Under the pieces are notes generated by a model. It was not told the DNA's origin, searched no databases, and was given only the letters and a program-made list of their open reading frames with translations. Of a DNA stretch of 64,000 bases, positions 17,501-26,332 are shown in pieces (the first letter of the stretch is position 1; each line of letters starts with the position of its first letter). This stretch comes from Hyphomicrobium_A sp963726795 (GTDB lineage: Bacteria; Pseudomonadota; Alphaproteobacteria; Rhizobiales; Hyphomicrobiaceae): assembly GCA_963726795.1 (NCBI GenBank), contig CAVSDD010000004.1:744001-808000 (forward strand), read 5' to 3'. The translations under genes were made by a program, and so were the position numbers.

Positions 17501-17770
17501 ATGACCAAAATCGCAACCGTCGCATTCGCAGCTGCCCTTGTTGCCGTGGCCGGCCCGGCTTTCGCCAAAGCCGACTGCGACGGCGGCTACAAGAACTTCC
17601 TCACCAAGATGAATACCTACGTCAACAAGATGAGCGGCTATGAGCTCGCCGACGCAGTGCACAAATCGCTCGATGCCTACAATTCATGTACGGCCGGCGA
17701 CAGCTTCTCGCCGAACGGCGTCTGGGATCAGATCCTGGCCGATATGCAGACGAAGTCGCAAAAGGGCTGA
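17501..17770 (+). CDS. Small exported protein of unknown function
   Basis: 89 residues with a clear signal peptide (MTKIATVAFAAALVAVAGPA, cleaved after AFA near 22). The mature part is about 67 residues with two Cys (ADCDGGYKNF and YNSCTAGDS) that could pair. GGAGACTTCAAG precedes the start. A strong terminator hairpin follows, so it is probably a single-gene transcript. I do not recognise the family. Confidence 0.8.
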   Translation: MTKIATVAFAAALVAVAGPAFAKADCDGGYKNFLTKMNTYVNKMSGYELADAVHKSLDAYNSCTAGDSFSPNGVWDQILADMQTKSQKG

Positions 17771-17794
17771 CGCTAGTTGCGTATCGCAGGACCG

Positions 17795-17826
17795 GCCCCC
17801 CGAGCAGTTCATCGGGGGGCTATTTC
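17795..17826 (+). terminator. Rho-independent terminator between convergent genes
   Basis: A 9-bp stem GCCCCCCGA/TCGGGGGGC with an 8-base loop, then TATTTCGTTT. It ends the small exported gene and also covers the stop codon of the convergent M20 peptidase gene. Confidence 0.85.
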
Positions 17827-19233
17827 GTTTACGACGTGCTGCGCCGCCAGCGCCTCGAGTATGCGCGCCCAGCTGCGCGCCCCCTTCTTGAAGCTCTTGA
17901 GATTGTATTTCTCGTTGGGGCTGTGGATGCGGTCGTCCTCGAGGCCGAAGCCGATCAGCATGCTGTCGAGCCCGAGCGCATCCCGGAACGAGGCGACGAT
18001 CGGGATAGAAGCCCCGCACCCCATCATGACGGTCGGTCGCCCCCATTCCTCTGTGAGCGCGTTCGCTGCCGCTTGCATCGTGGGCGTCGAGGTCGCGAAC
18101 GCGATTGCCGGGCTGCCCTGCTTGCTGGCGAACGTGACGGTGCAATCGGGCGGCAGCTTTGCGCGTACGAAGTCCTGGATTTTAGCCAGTACCCTATCTG
18201 GGTCCTGACCGGCGACGAGACGGCAAGTGATCTTGGCGGATGCTTTCGCCGGGATCACGGTCTTGGTGCCGATCCCCTGATAACCTCCGGTAATGCCGTT
18301 GAACTCGAGCGTGGGGCGTGACCACAGCTGCTCGAGCACGCTGAGGCCGGTTTCGCCCGCGGCGTGCTTGAGGCCGATGTCGGCCAGGAATGCCTCGCCG
18401 CTGAACGACAGGGTGTGCCATTGCGCCACTTGCTCCGGCGAAGGCCTCTCCAAGCCGTCATAAAATCCGGGGACGGCGACGCGACCGTTCTCGTCGTGCA
18501 TGGCCGCAAGAATATGCGTCAGCGCGCGGATGGGATTCATCGCCGGTCCGCCGTAGAGGCCTGAATGCAAATCGCGGGAGGGGCCAGTCACCGTCACCTC
18601 GATCGCAGCAAGCCCGCGCAGCATCGTGGTGATTGCCGGCGTGTCCTGATCCCACTGGCCGGTGTCGCACACGAGCACGAGGTCGGCCTTGAGCTCGGCA
18701 CCGTGCTTGGCGAGAAAAGCCGGCAGCGAAGGTGAGCCGCATTCCTCCTCGCCCTCGAGCAGGACGGAAACGCGCACAGGCAGCGCACCGGCGACGGCCT
18801 TCCAGGCGCGCACCGCTTCCATGAAGGTCATGAGCTGGCCCTTGTTGTCCTCAGCGCCTCGCGCCACGATCACCGGCCCGTTGCGCTCATCCTCGGCAAG
18901 GCGGGGCTCGAAGGGCGAGCTCTGCCATAGTTCGAGGGGGTCGGCAGGCTGCACATCGTAGTGCCCATAAAAGAGGACGTGCGGCGCATTGGCGTCACTC
19001 GGCTGCTTGTCGTGCGCGACCACCATGGGATGCCCGGTCGTCGGCACGACGCGAGCGTCGAAGCCAAGGCTTTGCAACTCGCCGGCGCACCAGTCGGCGG
19101 CTGCGTTGCAGCTATTCTTATGGGCTGGGTCGGTCGAGATGCTTTCGATGCGCAACAGCTCAAACAGGCGCGCCAGCGCGGCCTCGGTCGATCTATCGAG
19201 CTGCGTCAGCACTTGGTTTAGGTGTTCGCTCAT
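17809..19233 (-). CDS. M20 family metallopeptidase (dipeptidase)
   Basis: 474 residues from the ATG at 19233, chosen because CGGAGGACTGT precedes it. The longer frame to 19461 overlaps the divergent gene. Metal-binding blocks of the M20/carnosinase-like group are present: FYGHYDVQP, RGAEDNKGQ, LLEGEEECGSPS and the dimerisation domain with SRDLHSGLYGG. These zinc enzymes cut dipeptides or related amides in the cytosol. The specificity cannot be read from sequence. It is divergent from ppdK. Confidence 0.93.
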   Translation of the reverse strand: MSEHLNQVLTQLDRSTEAALARLFELLRIESISTDPAHKNSCNAAADWCAGELQSLGFDARVVPTTGHPMVVAHDKQPSDANAPHVLFYGHYDVQPADPLELWQSSPFEPRLAEDERNGPVIVARGAEDNKGQLMTFMEAVRAWKAVAGALPVRVSVLLEGEEECGSPSLPAFLAKHGAELKADLVLVCDTGQWDQDTPAITTMLRGLAAIEVTVTGPSRDLHSGLYGGPAMNPIRALTHILAAMHDENGRVAVPGFYDGLERPSPEQVAQWHTLSFSGEAFLADIGLKHAAGETGLSVLEQLWSRPTLEFNGITGGYQGIGTKTVIPAKASAKITCRLVAGQDPDRVLAKIQDFVRAKLPPDCTVTFASKQGSPAIAFATSTPTMQAAANALTEEWGRPTVMMGCGASIPIVASFRDALGLDSMLIGFGLEDDRIHSPNEKYNLKSFKKGARSWARILEALAAQHVVNEIAPR

Positions 19234-19429
19234 ACAGTCCTCCGAGCCGGGCGCACAACAGTGCGGGATAGCGAACCCTGCGTCAAAGGTTGCAGGCCGG
19301 GAACGGCCCCGGGTGCACCCTCGTTTCCAAGCCGCTAGGCGTCGCATCTTTCGAGCATCGCAATGGACTGCTATGGCAAGCAACAGTGATAGGCGGCCTA
19401 CCGGCGGCTCGCCGGGCGGAGCGACAAAG

Positions 19430-22156
19430 ATGGCGGAACGCGCGCAGCCAGATGCGCCCAAGTGGGTTTATGCCTTCGCCGCCGGATATGTCGACGGCCG
19501 CGCCAGCATGACGGAGCTGCTCGGCGGCAAGGGCGCCAATCTTGCCGAGATGGCGAGCCTGGGGCTGCCGGTGCCTCCGGGCTTCACGATCACGACGGAA
19601 GTCTGCACCGCCTACAATGCGGCCGGACAAAAGCTGCCCGAGGGGCTTCGTCCCCAAATAGAAAAAGCTCTGCAACTCGTAGGCGAGGCAGTCGGCGCTA
19701 CTTTCGGCGACGTGAAGCGGCCCCTACTCGTGTCCGTGCGCTCGGGCGCGCGAGCATCGATGCCTGGGATGATGGACACGATTTTGAATCTCGGTCTCAA
19801 CGATGAGACCGTCGAGGCGCTGGCCGAGCGCTCGGGCGATCGCCGCTTTGCCTACGACAGCTATCGCCGCTTTATCCAGATGTACGCCGACGTGGTGTTG
19901 GGCGTCGATCATGGCGTGTTCGAGGATCTTCTCGAGAACTTCAAGAACCTCAATGGCCACGCGAGCGACACGGAATTATCTGCCGACGATTGGGCCGAAA
20001 TCATCGAGGAATACAAAGGCGCGGTCGAGCGCGAGCTCGGCAAGCCGTTCCCGCAGGATACGGCCGAGCAGCTTTACGGCGCAATCGCAGCGGTGTTCGG
20101 TTCCTGGCACAACGCGCGCGCCAAGACCTACCGCCGGCTGCACGACATCCCCGACGACTGGGGCACCGCCGTCAATGTGCAGGCCATGGTGTTCGGCAAC
20201 CTCGGCGAGACCAGCGCCACCGGTGTTGCCTTCACCCGCAATCCCTCGACAGGGGAGAACGAGATCTACGGTGAGTTCCTGCTCAATGCACAGGGCGAGG
20301 ACGTGGTCGCCGGCATTCGCACCCCGCAGCCGCTCACCGATAAGGCGCGCAAGGAGGCCGGCGAGGAGCATCCGTCGCTCGAATCCCTCATGCCGGGGCT
20401 GTTCCGTGATTTGAAAGCGGTCTTCCAGCGGCTCGAGACGCATTACCGCGACATGCAGGACGTCGAGTTCACGATCGAGAGCGGAAAACTCTGGATTTTG
20501 CAGACACGATCGGGCAAGCGCACGACGGAAGCTGCTTTGCGCATCGCGGTTGAGCTCGCCGAAGCCGGCGTCATCACGCGACCGGCGGCGGTGTTGCGTA
20601 TCGAGCCCGGCTCCCTCGACCAGCTTCTGCATCCAACCATCGACCCAGCAGCTAAGCGCGAGGTGATTGCGACCGGTCTGCCGGCATCGCCCGGCGCCGC
20701 TGCTGGCGAGATCGTGTTCACGGCTGAGGATGCCGAGACGGAACGCGCCCATAAGAAGTCGGTCATTCTGGTGCGTCTCGAAACGAGCCCCGAGGACATT
20801 CACGGCATGCACGCTGCAGCCGGAATTTTGACCGCTCGCGGTGGCATGACAAGCCACGCGGCGGTCGTAGCGCGCGGCATGGGGCGGCCGTGCGTGTCGG
20901 GTGCGGGAGCGTTGCGGATCGATGCCAAGGCCGGAACGATGCAGATCGGTGCGCGGACGTTCCGTAAGGGCGACGTGATCACGATCGACGGCAGCACCGG
21001 CCAGGTGATCGCCGGCCGCGCCAAGATGCGCGAAGCGCAGATGTCGGGTGCGTTCGCGACGCTGATGGGCTGGGCCGACGAAGAGCGGCGCATGAAGGTG
21101 CGCGCCAACGCCGATACGCCTGCCGACGCCAAGCAGGCACGTGACTTCGGCGCCGAGGGGATTGGGCTTTGTCGCACGGAGCACATGTTCTTCGACGCCG
21201 AGCGCATCCTGGCCGTTCGCCAGATGATCCTCGCGGATGACGACGCCGGCCGGCGCAAGGCGCTCGCCAAGTTGCTTCCAGCGCAGCGCGGCGATTTCGA
21301 AAAGCTGTTTGAGATCATGGCCGGCTTGCCGGTGACGATCCGTTTGCTCGATCCGCCGCTGCATGAGTTCCTGCCACACGAGGAGAGCGAGGTCGTGGCG
21401 ATTGCCGGCGACCTTTCGATCCCTCCCGAAAAGCTCAGGGCGCGCATTGCCGAGCTGTCGGAGTTCAATCCGATGCTCGGGTTCCGCGGCAGCCGCCTTG
21501 CGGTGCGCTATCCGGAGATCCCCGAGATGCAGGCGCGCGCCATTTTCGAGGCAGCGATTGCCGCCGGCAAGAAGGGCGGCGCGGTCAAGCTCGAGGTGAT
21601 GGTGCCGCTCGTCGCCTACCGCCGCGAGTTCGACATCGTGCGCGAGGTCATTGCGCGGACGGCGGCGGCGGTCGAGAAGGAAACAGGCGCGAAGCTGGAC
21701 TATACGGTTGGAACCATGATCGAGCTGCCCCGCGCAGCCCTGATGGCAGGCGAAATCGCCGAAGGAGCAACGGGCGCCGACTTCTTTTCATTCGGCACCA
21801 ACGATCTCACGCAGACAACGCTGGGCCTGAGCCGCGATGACGCCGGCCCGATCCTGGAGAGCTACGCGCTCAAGCAAGTATTCAAGATCGATCCATTTGT
21901 GTCGCTCGACGTGGCCGGAGTCGGCGAGCTCGTACGGATCGGTACTGAGCGCGGGCGGGCCGCCAAGCCGGGGCTGAAGGTCGGCATTTGCGGCGAGCAC
22001 GGCGGTGACGCACGCTCGATCGCCTTCTTCGATGAGGGCCGGCTCGACTACGTGTCGTGCTCTCCCTTCCGCGTGCCGATCGCGCGCCTTGCTGCCGCGC
22101 AGGCGACGATCCGAGGCGGCGACAAAACCGCCGAGCGACACCGCTCAACCGATTAG
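19430..22156 (+). CDS. ppdK: Pyruvate, phosphate dikinase
   Basis: 908 residues from the ATG at 19430, with GGGCGGAG eight bases upstream. An in-frame ATG at 19373 would add 19 residues, and the frame runs open back to 18989 only as antisense to the M20 gene. The ATP-grasp domain begins at LLGGKGANLAEMASLGL. The phosphohistidine swivel GGMTSHAAVVARG carries His476. The C-terminal PEP/pyruvate barrel ends with VGICGEHGGD. The enzyme interconverts pyruvate, ATP and Pi with PEP, AMP and PPi, linking glycolysis and gluconeogenesis. Its length matches the family. It has no operon partner. Confidence 0.96.
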   Translation: MAERAQPDAPKWVYAFAAGYVDGRASMTELLGGKGANLAEMASLGLPVPPGFTITTEVCTAYNAAGQKLPEGLRPQIEKALQLVGEAVGATFGDVKRPLLVSVRSGARASMPGMMDTILNLGLNDETVEALAERSGDRRFAYDSYRRFIQMYADVVLGVDHGVFEDLLENFKNLNGHASDTELSADDWAEIIEEYKGAVERELGKPFPQDTAEQLYGAIAAVFGSWHNARAKTYRRLHDIPDDWGTAVNVQAMVFGNLGETSATGVAFTRNPSTGENEIYGEFLLNAQGEDVVAGIRTPQPLTDKARKEAGEEHPSLESLMPGLFRDLKAVFQRLETHYRDMQDVEFTIESGKLWILQTRSGKRTTEAALRIAVELAEAGVITRPAAVLRIEPGSLDQLLHPTIDPAAKREVIATGLPASPGAAAGEIVFTAEDAETERAHKKSVILVRLETSPEDIHGMHAAAGILTARGGMTSHAAVVARGMGRPCVSGAGALRIDAKAGTMQIGARTFRKGDVITIDGSTGQVIAGRAKMREAQMSGAFATLMGWADEERRMKVRANADTPADAKQARDFGAEGIGLCRTEHMFFDAERILAVRQMILADDDAGRRKALAKLLPAQRGDFEKLFEIMAGLPVTIRLLDPPLHEFLPHEESEVVAIAGDLSIPPEKLRARIAELSEFNPMLGFRGSRLAVRYPEIPEMQARAIFEAAIAAGKKGGAVKLEVMVPLVAYRREFDIVREVIARTAAAVEKETGAKLDYTVGTMIELPRAALMAGEIAEGATGADFFSFGTNDLTQTTLGLSRDDAGPILESYALKQVFKIDPFVSLDVAGVGELVRIGTERGRAAKPGLKVGICGEHGGDARSIAFFDEGRLDYVSCSPFRVPIARLAAAQATIRGGDKTAERHRSTD

Positions 22157-22189
22157 TTGCGATTGCGGAGAAGCATTCAGAGTCGGTGC

Positions 22190-22414
22190 TTACCAGCCGC
22201 TGCGGCGCTCTTGTTCATCGAGCGTGGGCCGGCGCGGCCGCTGGCCTGGCAGCTTGGGCAACAGCAACAGAAAGAGCACGAGCGGCGGGAGCAAGAAGCA
22301 CCACGACATCCAGAACGAATATTCGCGGTTCTTGACGCCGGCGAGCACGCCGGCGAGGCCCGCGGACCCGATTGCGATCAAGCCCCAGACGACGATGCCG
22401 CGTACCAGATCCAT
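22190..22414 (-). CDS. Small membrane protein of unknown function
   Basis: 74 residues with two hydrophobic segments (about 5-26, GIVVWGLIAIGSAGLAGVLA, and 33-53, FWMSWCFLLPPLVLFLLLL), then a basic tail. AGGGGCAGGATCC precedes the ATG at 22414. It is convergent with ppdK and lies downstream of nadC on the same strand, but 85 bases separate them. Family not recognised. Confidence 0.7.
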   Translation of the reverse strand: MDLVRGIVVWGLIAIGSAGLAGVLAGVKNREYSFWMSWCFLLPPLVLFLLLLPKLPGQRPRRPTLDEQERRSGW

Positions 22415-22498
22415 GGATCCTGCCCCTCAAAAACGGCGTGCGCCGCAATGGCATGCGCAGCAATAATGGCAAATTCAAGCGGGCGTGCAGTGGGCATC

Positions 22499-23371
22499 TT
22501 AGCACACGGGCGTAAAATCGAAGCCGACATCCAGCACGGGGGCTGAATGCGTCAGAGCGCCCACTGAAATGAAGTCGACGCCTGTGTTTGCGATTTGGCG
22601 GACGGTTTCGAGGGTTACGCCGCCCGACGCTTCTGTAACAACCCGGCGGGCAACTACGGTTACGGCCTCCGCCAGCGTGGCAAGGTCCATATTGTCGAGA
22701 AGGACAGCATCCGGTGCATAAGCCATCGCCTCCTTCAGCTCAGCGATGGTCGTGACTTCGATTTCGACTTTCACCATGTGACCTGAACGCGAACGAGAGC
22801 TCTCGAGCGCCGGTCCGACGCCTCCCGCTGCCACGATGTGATTGTCCTTGATCAGGATTGCGTCGTAGAGCCCAAAGCGATGGTTGACGCCGCCGCCGGC
22901 GCGGACCGCCAGCTTTTCGAACGCACGCAGCCCTGGCGTCGTCTTGCGTGTATCGACGATGCGCGCGCGTGTTCCGGCAATCATCTCGACGTAACGCGCC
23001 GTCAGCGTTGCAATGCCGCTCAGGTGCCCGAGAAAATTCATGGCGACACGCTCGGCTGTCAGCAGGGCGCGTGCGTTGCCGGCGACGCGTGCAATCGCTG
23101 CACCGGCGGCTACGCGTCCACCGTCGGGAACGACGATGTCGATCTGCGCGTCGGGGTCGAGCGCCCGGAAAGCGGTTTCGACCAATTGCAGGCCGGCGAC
23201 GGTGCCGGCCGAGCGCGCCCCGATAATGCCCTTGGCACGCGCCGATCGCGGTATCGTCGCATCCGTCGTGATGTCCCCCGCGAGGCCCAAGTCCTCGGCA
23301 AGCGCCGCGGCAACCGCGCTGTCAACCAACGGCTGGGGTAATCTCAGTGTCGCTACGGCAGGGGCACTCAT
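22499..23371 (-). CDS. nadC: Nicotinate-nucleotide pyrophosphorylase (carboxylating)
   Basis: 290 residues from the ATG at 23371, whose last two bases overlap the nadB stop (ATGA), indicating translational coupling. Family blocks are LAEDLGLAGDITTDATIP, AERVAMNFLGHLSGIAT, DTRKTTPGLRAFEKLAVRAG and HRFGLYDAILIKDNH. It converts quinolinate and PRPP to nicotinate mononucleotide, CO2 and PPi, the last dedicated step of de novo NAD synthesis from aspartate. It is the third gene of nadA-nadB-nadC, in pathway order. Confidence 0.97.
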   Translation of the reverse strand: MSAPAVATLRLPQPLVDSAVAAALAEDLGLAGDITTDATIPRSARAKGIIGARSAGTVAGLQLVETAFRALDPDAQIDIVVPDGGRVAAGAAIARVAGNARALLTAERVAMNFLGHLSGIATLTARYVEMIAGTRARIVDTRKTTPGLRAFEKLAVRAGGGVNHRFGLYDAILIKDNHIVAAGGVGPALESSRSRSGHMVKVEIEVTTIAELKEAMAYAPDAVLLDNMDLATLAEAVTVVARRVVTEASGGVTLETVRQIANTGVDFISVGALTHSAPVLDVGFDFTPVC

Positions 23372-25032
23372 GGGCATCCGCCTGCGCAACGCATGGGCGC
23401 CGGCTCGGACGATTCGTCTGCTGTTGATGCATCAGTCTCCGCAAGCGTCATGAAAGTCCGCTCGGCCAGTGCCGGGCGCGTCTGCGGAAAATCGCTGCGT
23501 GCGTGCGCCCCGCGGCTTTCCTCGCGGCGCAACGCACTCACCGCGATGAACCGTCCCGCAAGCGCCATGTTGGCGAGCACGGTGTCGCCGCCCGCCTCGC
23601 TCTCGATGTCGCGCAGCGCTGCGATAGCTTCCATCAAGCCACTGAAGTTGCGCTCGACACCGACATGCTCCGTCATAGCGCCGCGCAGGCGCGCGGTGAG
23701 ACGTGTGCGTTGCGGCACCGGCTCGCGCCCGGGTCGCGTAATACGCTTGATTTCAACGAGCGGGGCTTTGCGCGAGCTGCGGTCGAGATCACGAATAAGG
23801 TCCGCGGCACGGGCTCCGAACACGATCGCCTCGAGCAGCGAGTTCGAGGCAAGCCGGTTGGCGCCATGTAGACCGGTCGAGGCAACCTCGCCAACGGCCC
23901 ACAACCCGGCGATGCTCGTGCGCCCCAAACCGTCGGTCGCGATCCCGCCCATATGGTAATGCGCGGCGGGTGCCACCGGGATCGGTTCGCGCTCGGGATC
24001 GATGCCGGCAGCGCGGCACAAGGCATAGACGGTCGGGAAAGCCTCGGGAAAGTGTGCGCCGATGGCTGTGCGGCAATCGAGGAAAGCGCCACGCCCCGCA
24101 GCAATCTCGGCGAAGACGCCGCGGGCGACGATGTCGCGCGGGCTCAGCTCGGCGCGCGGGTCGATCCGCGTCATGAAGCGCTCGCCCTTGGCGTTGATGA
24201 GCGTTGCGCCTTCGCCGCGCAAGGCTTCGGTCGCGAGCGGAGCGGGGTCGGCGCCGACGTTGATCGCGGTCGGGTGGAACTGGACGAATTCCGCATCGCC
24301 GATGACAGCGCCTGCACGCGCCGCCATGGCGATCGATTCGCCACGCGCATAGGCGGGATTGGTCGTCACAGCATAAAGCCCGCCGACGCCGCCGGTCGCG
24401 AGTACGACCGCGCAGGCCGGAAAGAACTCATACGTGCCATTGCCGAAGGCTGCTGGGCGAACGAGGCGGACGCCAGCCACCCGGCCGTCGACTGAAATGA
24501 GCTCATCGGCCTCATAGCCTTCGAGCACGCGGATTGACGGCGTCGCGCGCACCTTTGCGATCAGCGCCCGCATGATTTCGGCGCCCGTGCGGTCGCCCGA
24601 AACGTGCACGATCCGGCGGCGCGAGTGCGCAGCTTCGCGACTGAGCAAGAAATGCCCGTCGGCGCCCCGATCAAAGGGAACTCCGTATGCCGCCAGATCG
24701 TCGATCCGCGCAGGAGCCTCCTGCGCCACGAACGCGGCGACGTCTGGATCCACGATGCCGGCGCCAGCGGCAATCGTGTCGGCGGCATGCAAGGCGGGAT
24801 TGTCGTCATCACCCACCGCGGCCGCGATTCCGGCCTGCGCCCACACGGATGATGCGCCGTGACCGAGTGGAGCCGCGGCCAGAACCGTCACCGGCATCGG
24901 CGCGAGCTTTAGGGCCGTGAACAGTCCGGCAAGACCGGCGCCGACGATGACAACATCGCCATCGGCACCGAGTCTCGTCTCGGACGCCGGCTGAAAGCCT
25001 GTTGAACGCTGCTTTGCGCCGCTCAAGACCAT
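23368..25032 (-). CDS. nadB: L-aspartate oxidase
   Basis: 554 residues. The FAD site is VVIVGAGLAGLFTALKL near 27. Other family blocks are SSVWAQAGIAAAVG, HFLLSREAAHSRRRIVH, VQFHPTAI and HYHMGGIATDGLGRTSIAGL. It oxidises L-aspartate to iminoaspartate in the cytosol with FAD, feeding NadA. It follows nadA with a 35-base gap and overlaps nadC by four bases. About 24 N-terminal residues precede the FAD motif, and a slightly later start is possible. Confidence 0.96.
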   Translation of the reverse strand: MVLSGAKQRSTGFQPASETRLGADGDVVIVGAGLAGLFTALKLAPMPVTVLAAAPLGHGASSVWAQAGIAAAVGDDDNPALHAADTIAAGAGIVDPDVAAFVAQEAPARIDDLAAYGVPFDRGADGHFLLSREAAHSRRRIVHVSGDRTGAEIMRALIAKVRATPSIRVLEGYEADELISVDGRVAGVRLVRPAAFGNGTYEFFPACAVVLATGGVGGLYAVTTNPAYARGESIAMAARAGAVIGDAEFVQFHPTAINVGADPAPLATEALRGEGATLINAKGERFMTRIDPRAELSPRDIVARGVFAEIAAGRGAFLDCRTAIGAHFPEAFPTVYALCRAAGIDPEREPIPVAPAAHYHMGGIATDGLGRTSIAGLWAVGEVASTGLHGANRLASNSLLEAIVFGARAADLIRDLDRSSRKAPLVEIKRITRPGREPVPQRTRLTARLRGAMTEHVGVERNFSGLMEAIAALRDIESEAGGDTVLANMALAGRFIAVSALRREESRGAHARSDFPQTRPALAERTFMTLAETDASTADESSEPAPMRCAGGCP

Positions 25033-25067
25033 GCCAGTGGACCCAAAGCGAAGTGGCTCGCGCCGCT

Positions 25068-26135
25068 TCAGTTGGTGAGGTTGACCATGCGTTCCACGGC
25101 CCGGCGCGCTTTCACGGCGACGCTCGGATCAATGGTGACCTCGTGGCGCATGTCGCGCAGTGCCGCGTAAATGCTTTCGAGCGTGATGCGCTTCATGTGC
25201 GGACACAGATTGCACGGCCGGATGAATTCGACGTCGGGCGTTTCAACCGCGACGTTGGAAGCCATCGAGCACTCGGTGATCAACGCGACCTTTTGCGGAC
25301 GGTTGGTCTTGACCCATTTGATCATGGCCGAAGTCGAGCCGGTGAAGTCGGCAGCGTTCAGCACTTCGGGCGGGCACTCGGGGTGCGCGACGATCTGCAC
25401 GCCTGGTGACGACGCGCGAATGTCCGCCATGTCCTGCGCCGTGAACCGCTCATGCACCTCGCAGTGGCCCTTCCACGCGATGATCTCCACCTTGGTCTTG
25501 GTCTGCACGTACTGGGCGAGGTACTCGTCGGGAATGAGCAGGACGCGCGGCGCGCCGAGGCTCTCGACCACCTTCACCGCATTCGACGAGGTGCAGCAGA
25601 TATCGCACTCGGCCTTCACCGCCGCCGACGTGTTAACGTACGTGACGATCGGCACGCCGGGGTAGGCCATGCGCAAGGCGCGCACATCGGCAGGCGTGAT
25701 CGATGCGGCGAGCGAGCAGCCTGCGCGCAAGTCAGGAATGAGCACCGTCTTGTCGGGGCTCAAGAGCTTGGAAGTCTCGGCCATGAAGTGCACGCCGGCC
25801 TGAACGATGACGTCGGCTTGCGTACGCGCGGCCTCCTCGGCGAGCTGCAGGCTGTCCCCGCGAAAGTCGCCGACGCAGTGGAAGATCTCCGGCGTCATGT
25901 AGTTGTGCGCGAGCACGACGGCGTTGCGCGCCTTCTTGAGATCGTTGATTCCTTTGATAAGCGGCGCGTAGTGAGGCCACTCCATTGGCGTCACAACGTG
26001 GCTCACCCGGGCATAGACCGCTTCCATCTCGGCTGCGAGCTGCGCCGTGAACTGCGGCAGCGTGTGATGCGCCACCTCGATTTTGCGCGACGTATCGCGT
26101 CTACGCGTCTGCGAGCGGGGTTCCAGGTTGTCCAT
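25068..26135 (-). CDS. nadA: Quinolinate synthase A
   Basis: 355 residues from the ATG at 26135, chosen for GGGAGGACGAC upstream. The frame continues to a GTG at 26165 but without a ribosome site. The three Cys that hold the 4Fe-4S cluster can be placed: one in the SDKTVLIPDLRAGCSLA region, then CDICCTSSNA and CNLCPHMK. VLAHNYMTPEIFHCVGD is the usual N-terminal block. It condenses iminoaspartate with dihydroxyacetone phosphate to quinolinate. It is the first gene of the operon, with two palindromes upstream that likely bind NadQ. Confidence 0.96.
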   Translation of the reverse strand: MDNLEPRSQTRRRDTSRKIEVAHHTLPQFTAQLAAEMEAVYARVSHVVTPMEWPHYAPLIKGINDLKKARNAVVLAHNYMTPEIFHCVGDFRGDSLQLAEEAARTQADVIVQAGVHFMAETSKLLSPDKTVLIPDLRAGCSLAASITPADVRALRMAYPGVPIVTYVNTSAAVKAECDICCTSSNAVKVVESLGAPRVLLIPDEYLAQYVQTKTKVEIIAWKGHCEVHERFTAQDMADIRASSPGVQIVAHPECPPEVLNAADFTGSTSAMIKWVKTNRPQKVALITECSMASNVAVETPDVEFIRPCNLCPHMKRITLESIYAALRDMRHEVTIDPSVAVKARRAVERMVNLTN

Positions 26136-26168
26136 GTCGTCCTCCCGGTCGTGCTCCCTGCCCACTAT

Positions 26169-26183
26169 TGCTCATACTGAGCA
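26169..26183. promoter_or_regulatory. Likely NadQ operator, site 1 (perfect palindrome)
   Basis: TGCTCA-TAC-TGAGCA, a perfect 6+3+6 inverted repeat 34 bases before the nadA start codon. A second copy lies 64 bp away, centre to centre. Binding by the adjacent NadQ regulator is inferred from position and symmetry. Confidence 0.75.
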
Positions 26184-26230
26184 TTTCGAGGGCGTGTACC
26201 TGTCCCAGCGTGCTGCTGGACGATTCATAT

Positions 26231-26249
26231 AATGCTCAAACTGAGTATT
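26231..26249. promoter_or_regulatory. Likely NadQ operator, site 2
   Basis: AATGCTCA-AAC-TGAGTATT, an 8+3+8 inverted repeat with one mismatch, sharing the TGCTCA/TGAG core with site 1. It lies between nadA and the nadQ stop. The 64-bp spacing is close to six helical turns, so two dimers could sit on one face of the DNA. Confidence 0.7.
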
Positions 26250-26332
26250 CCAAGATCCCGATTAGGTTACGCGACCAATTCCTAATTGGCCATCAAAACG
26301 AATCGGGCTGCCTGAATAAAACGCGCGGGCGC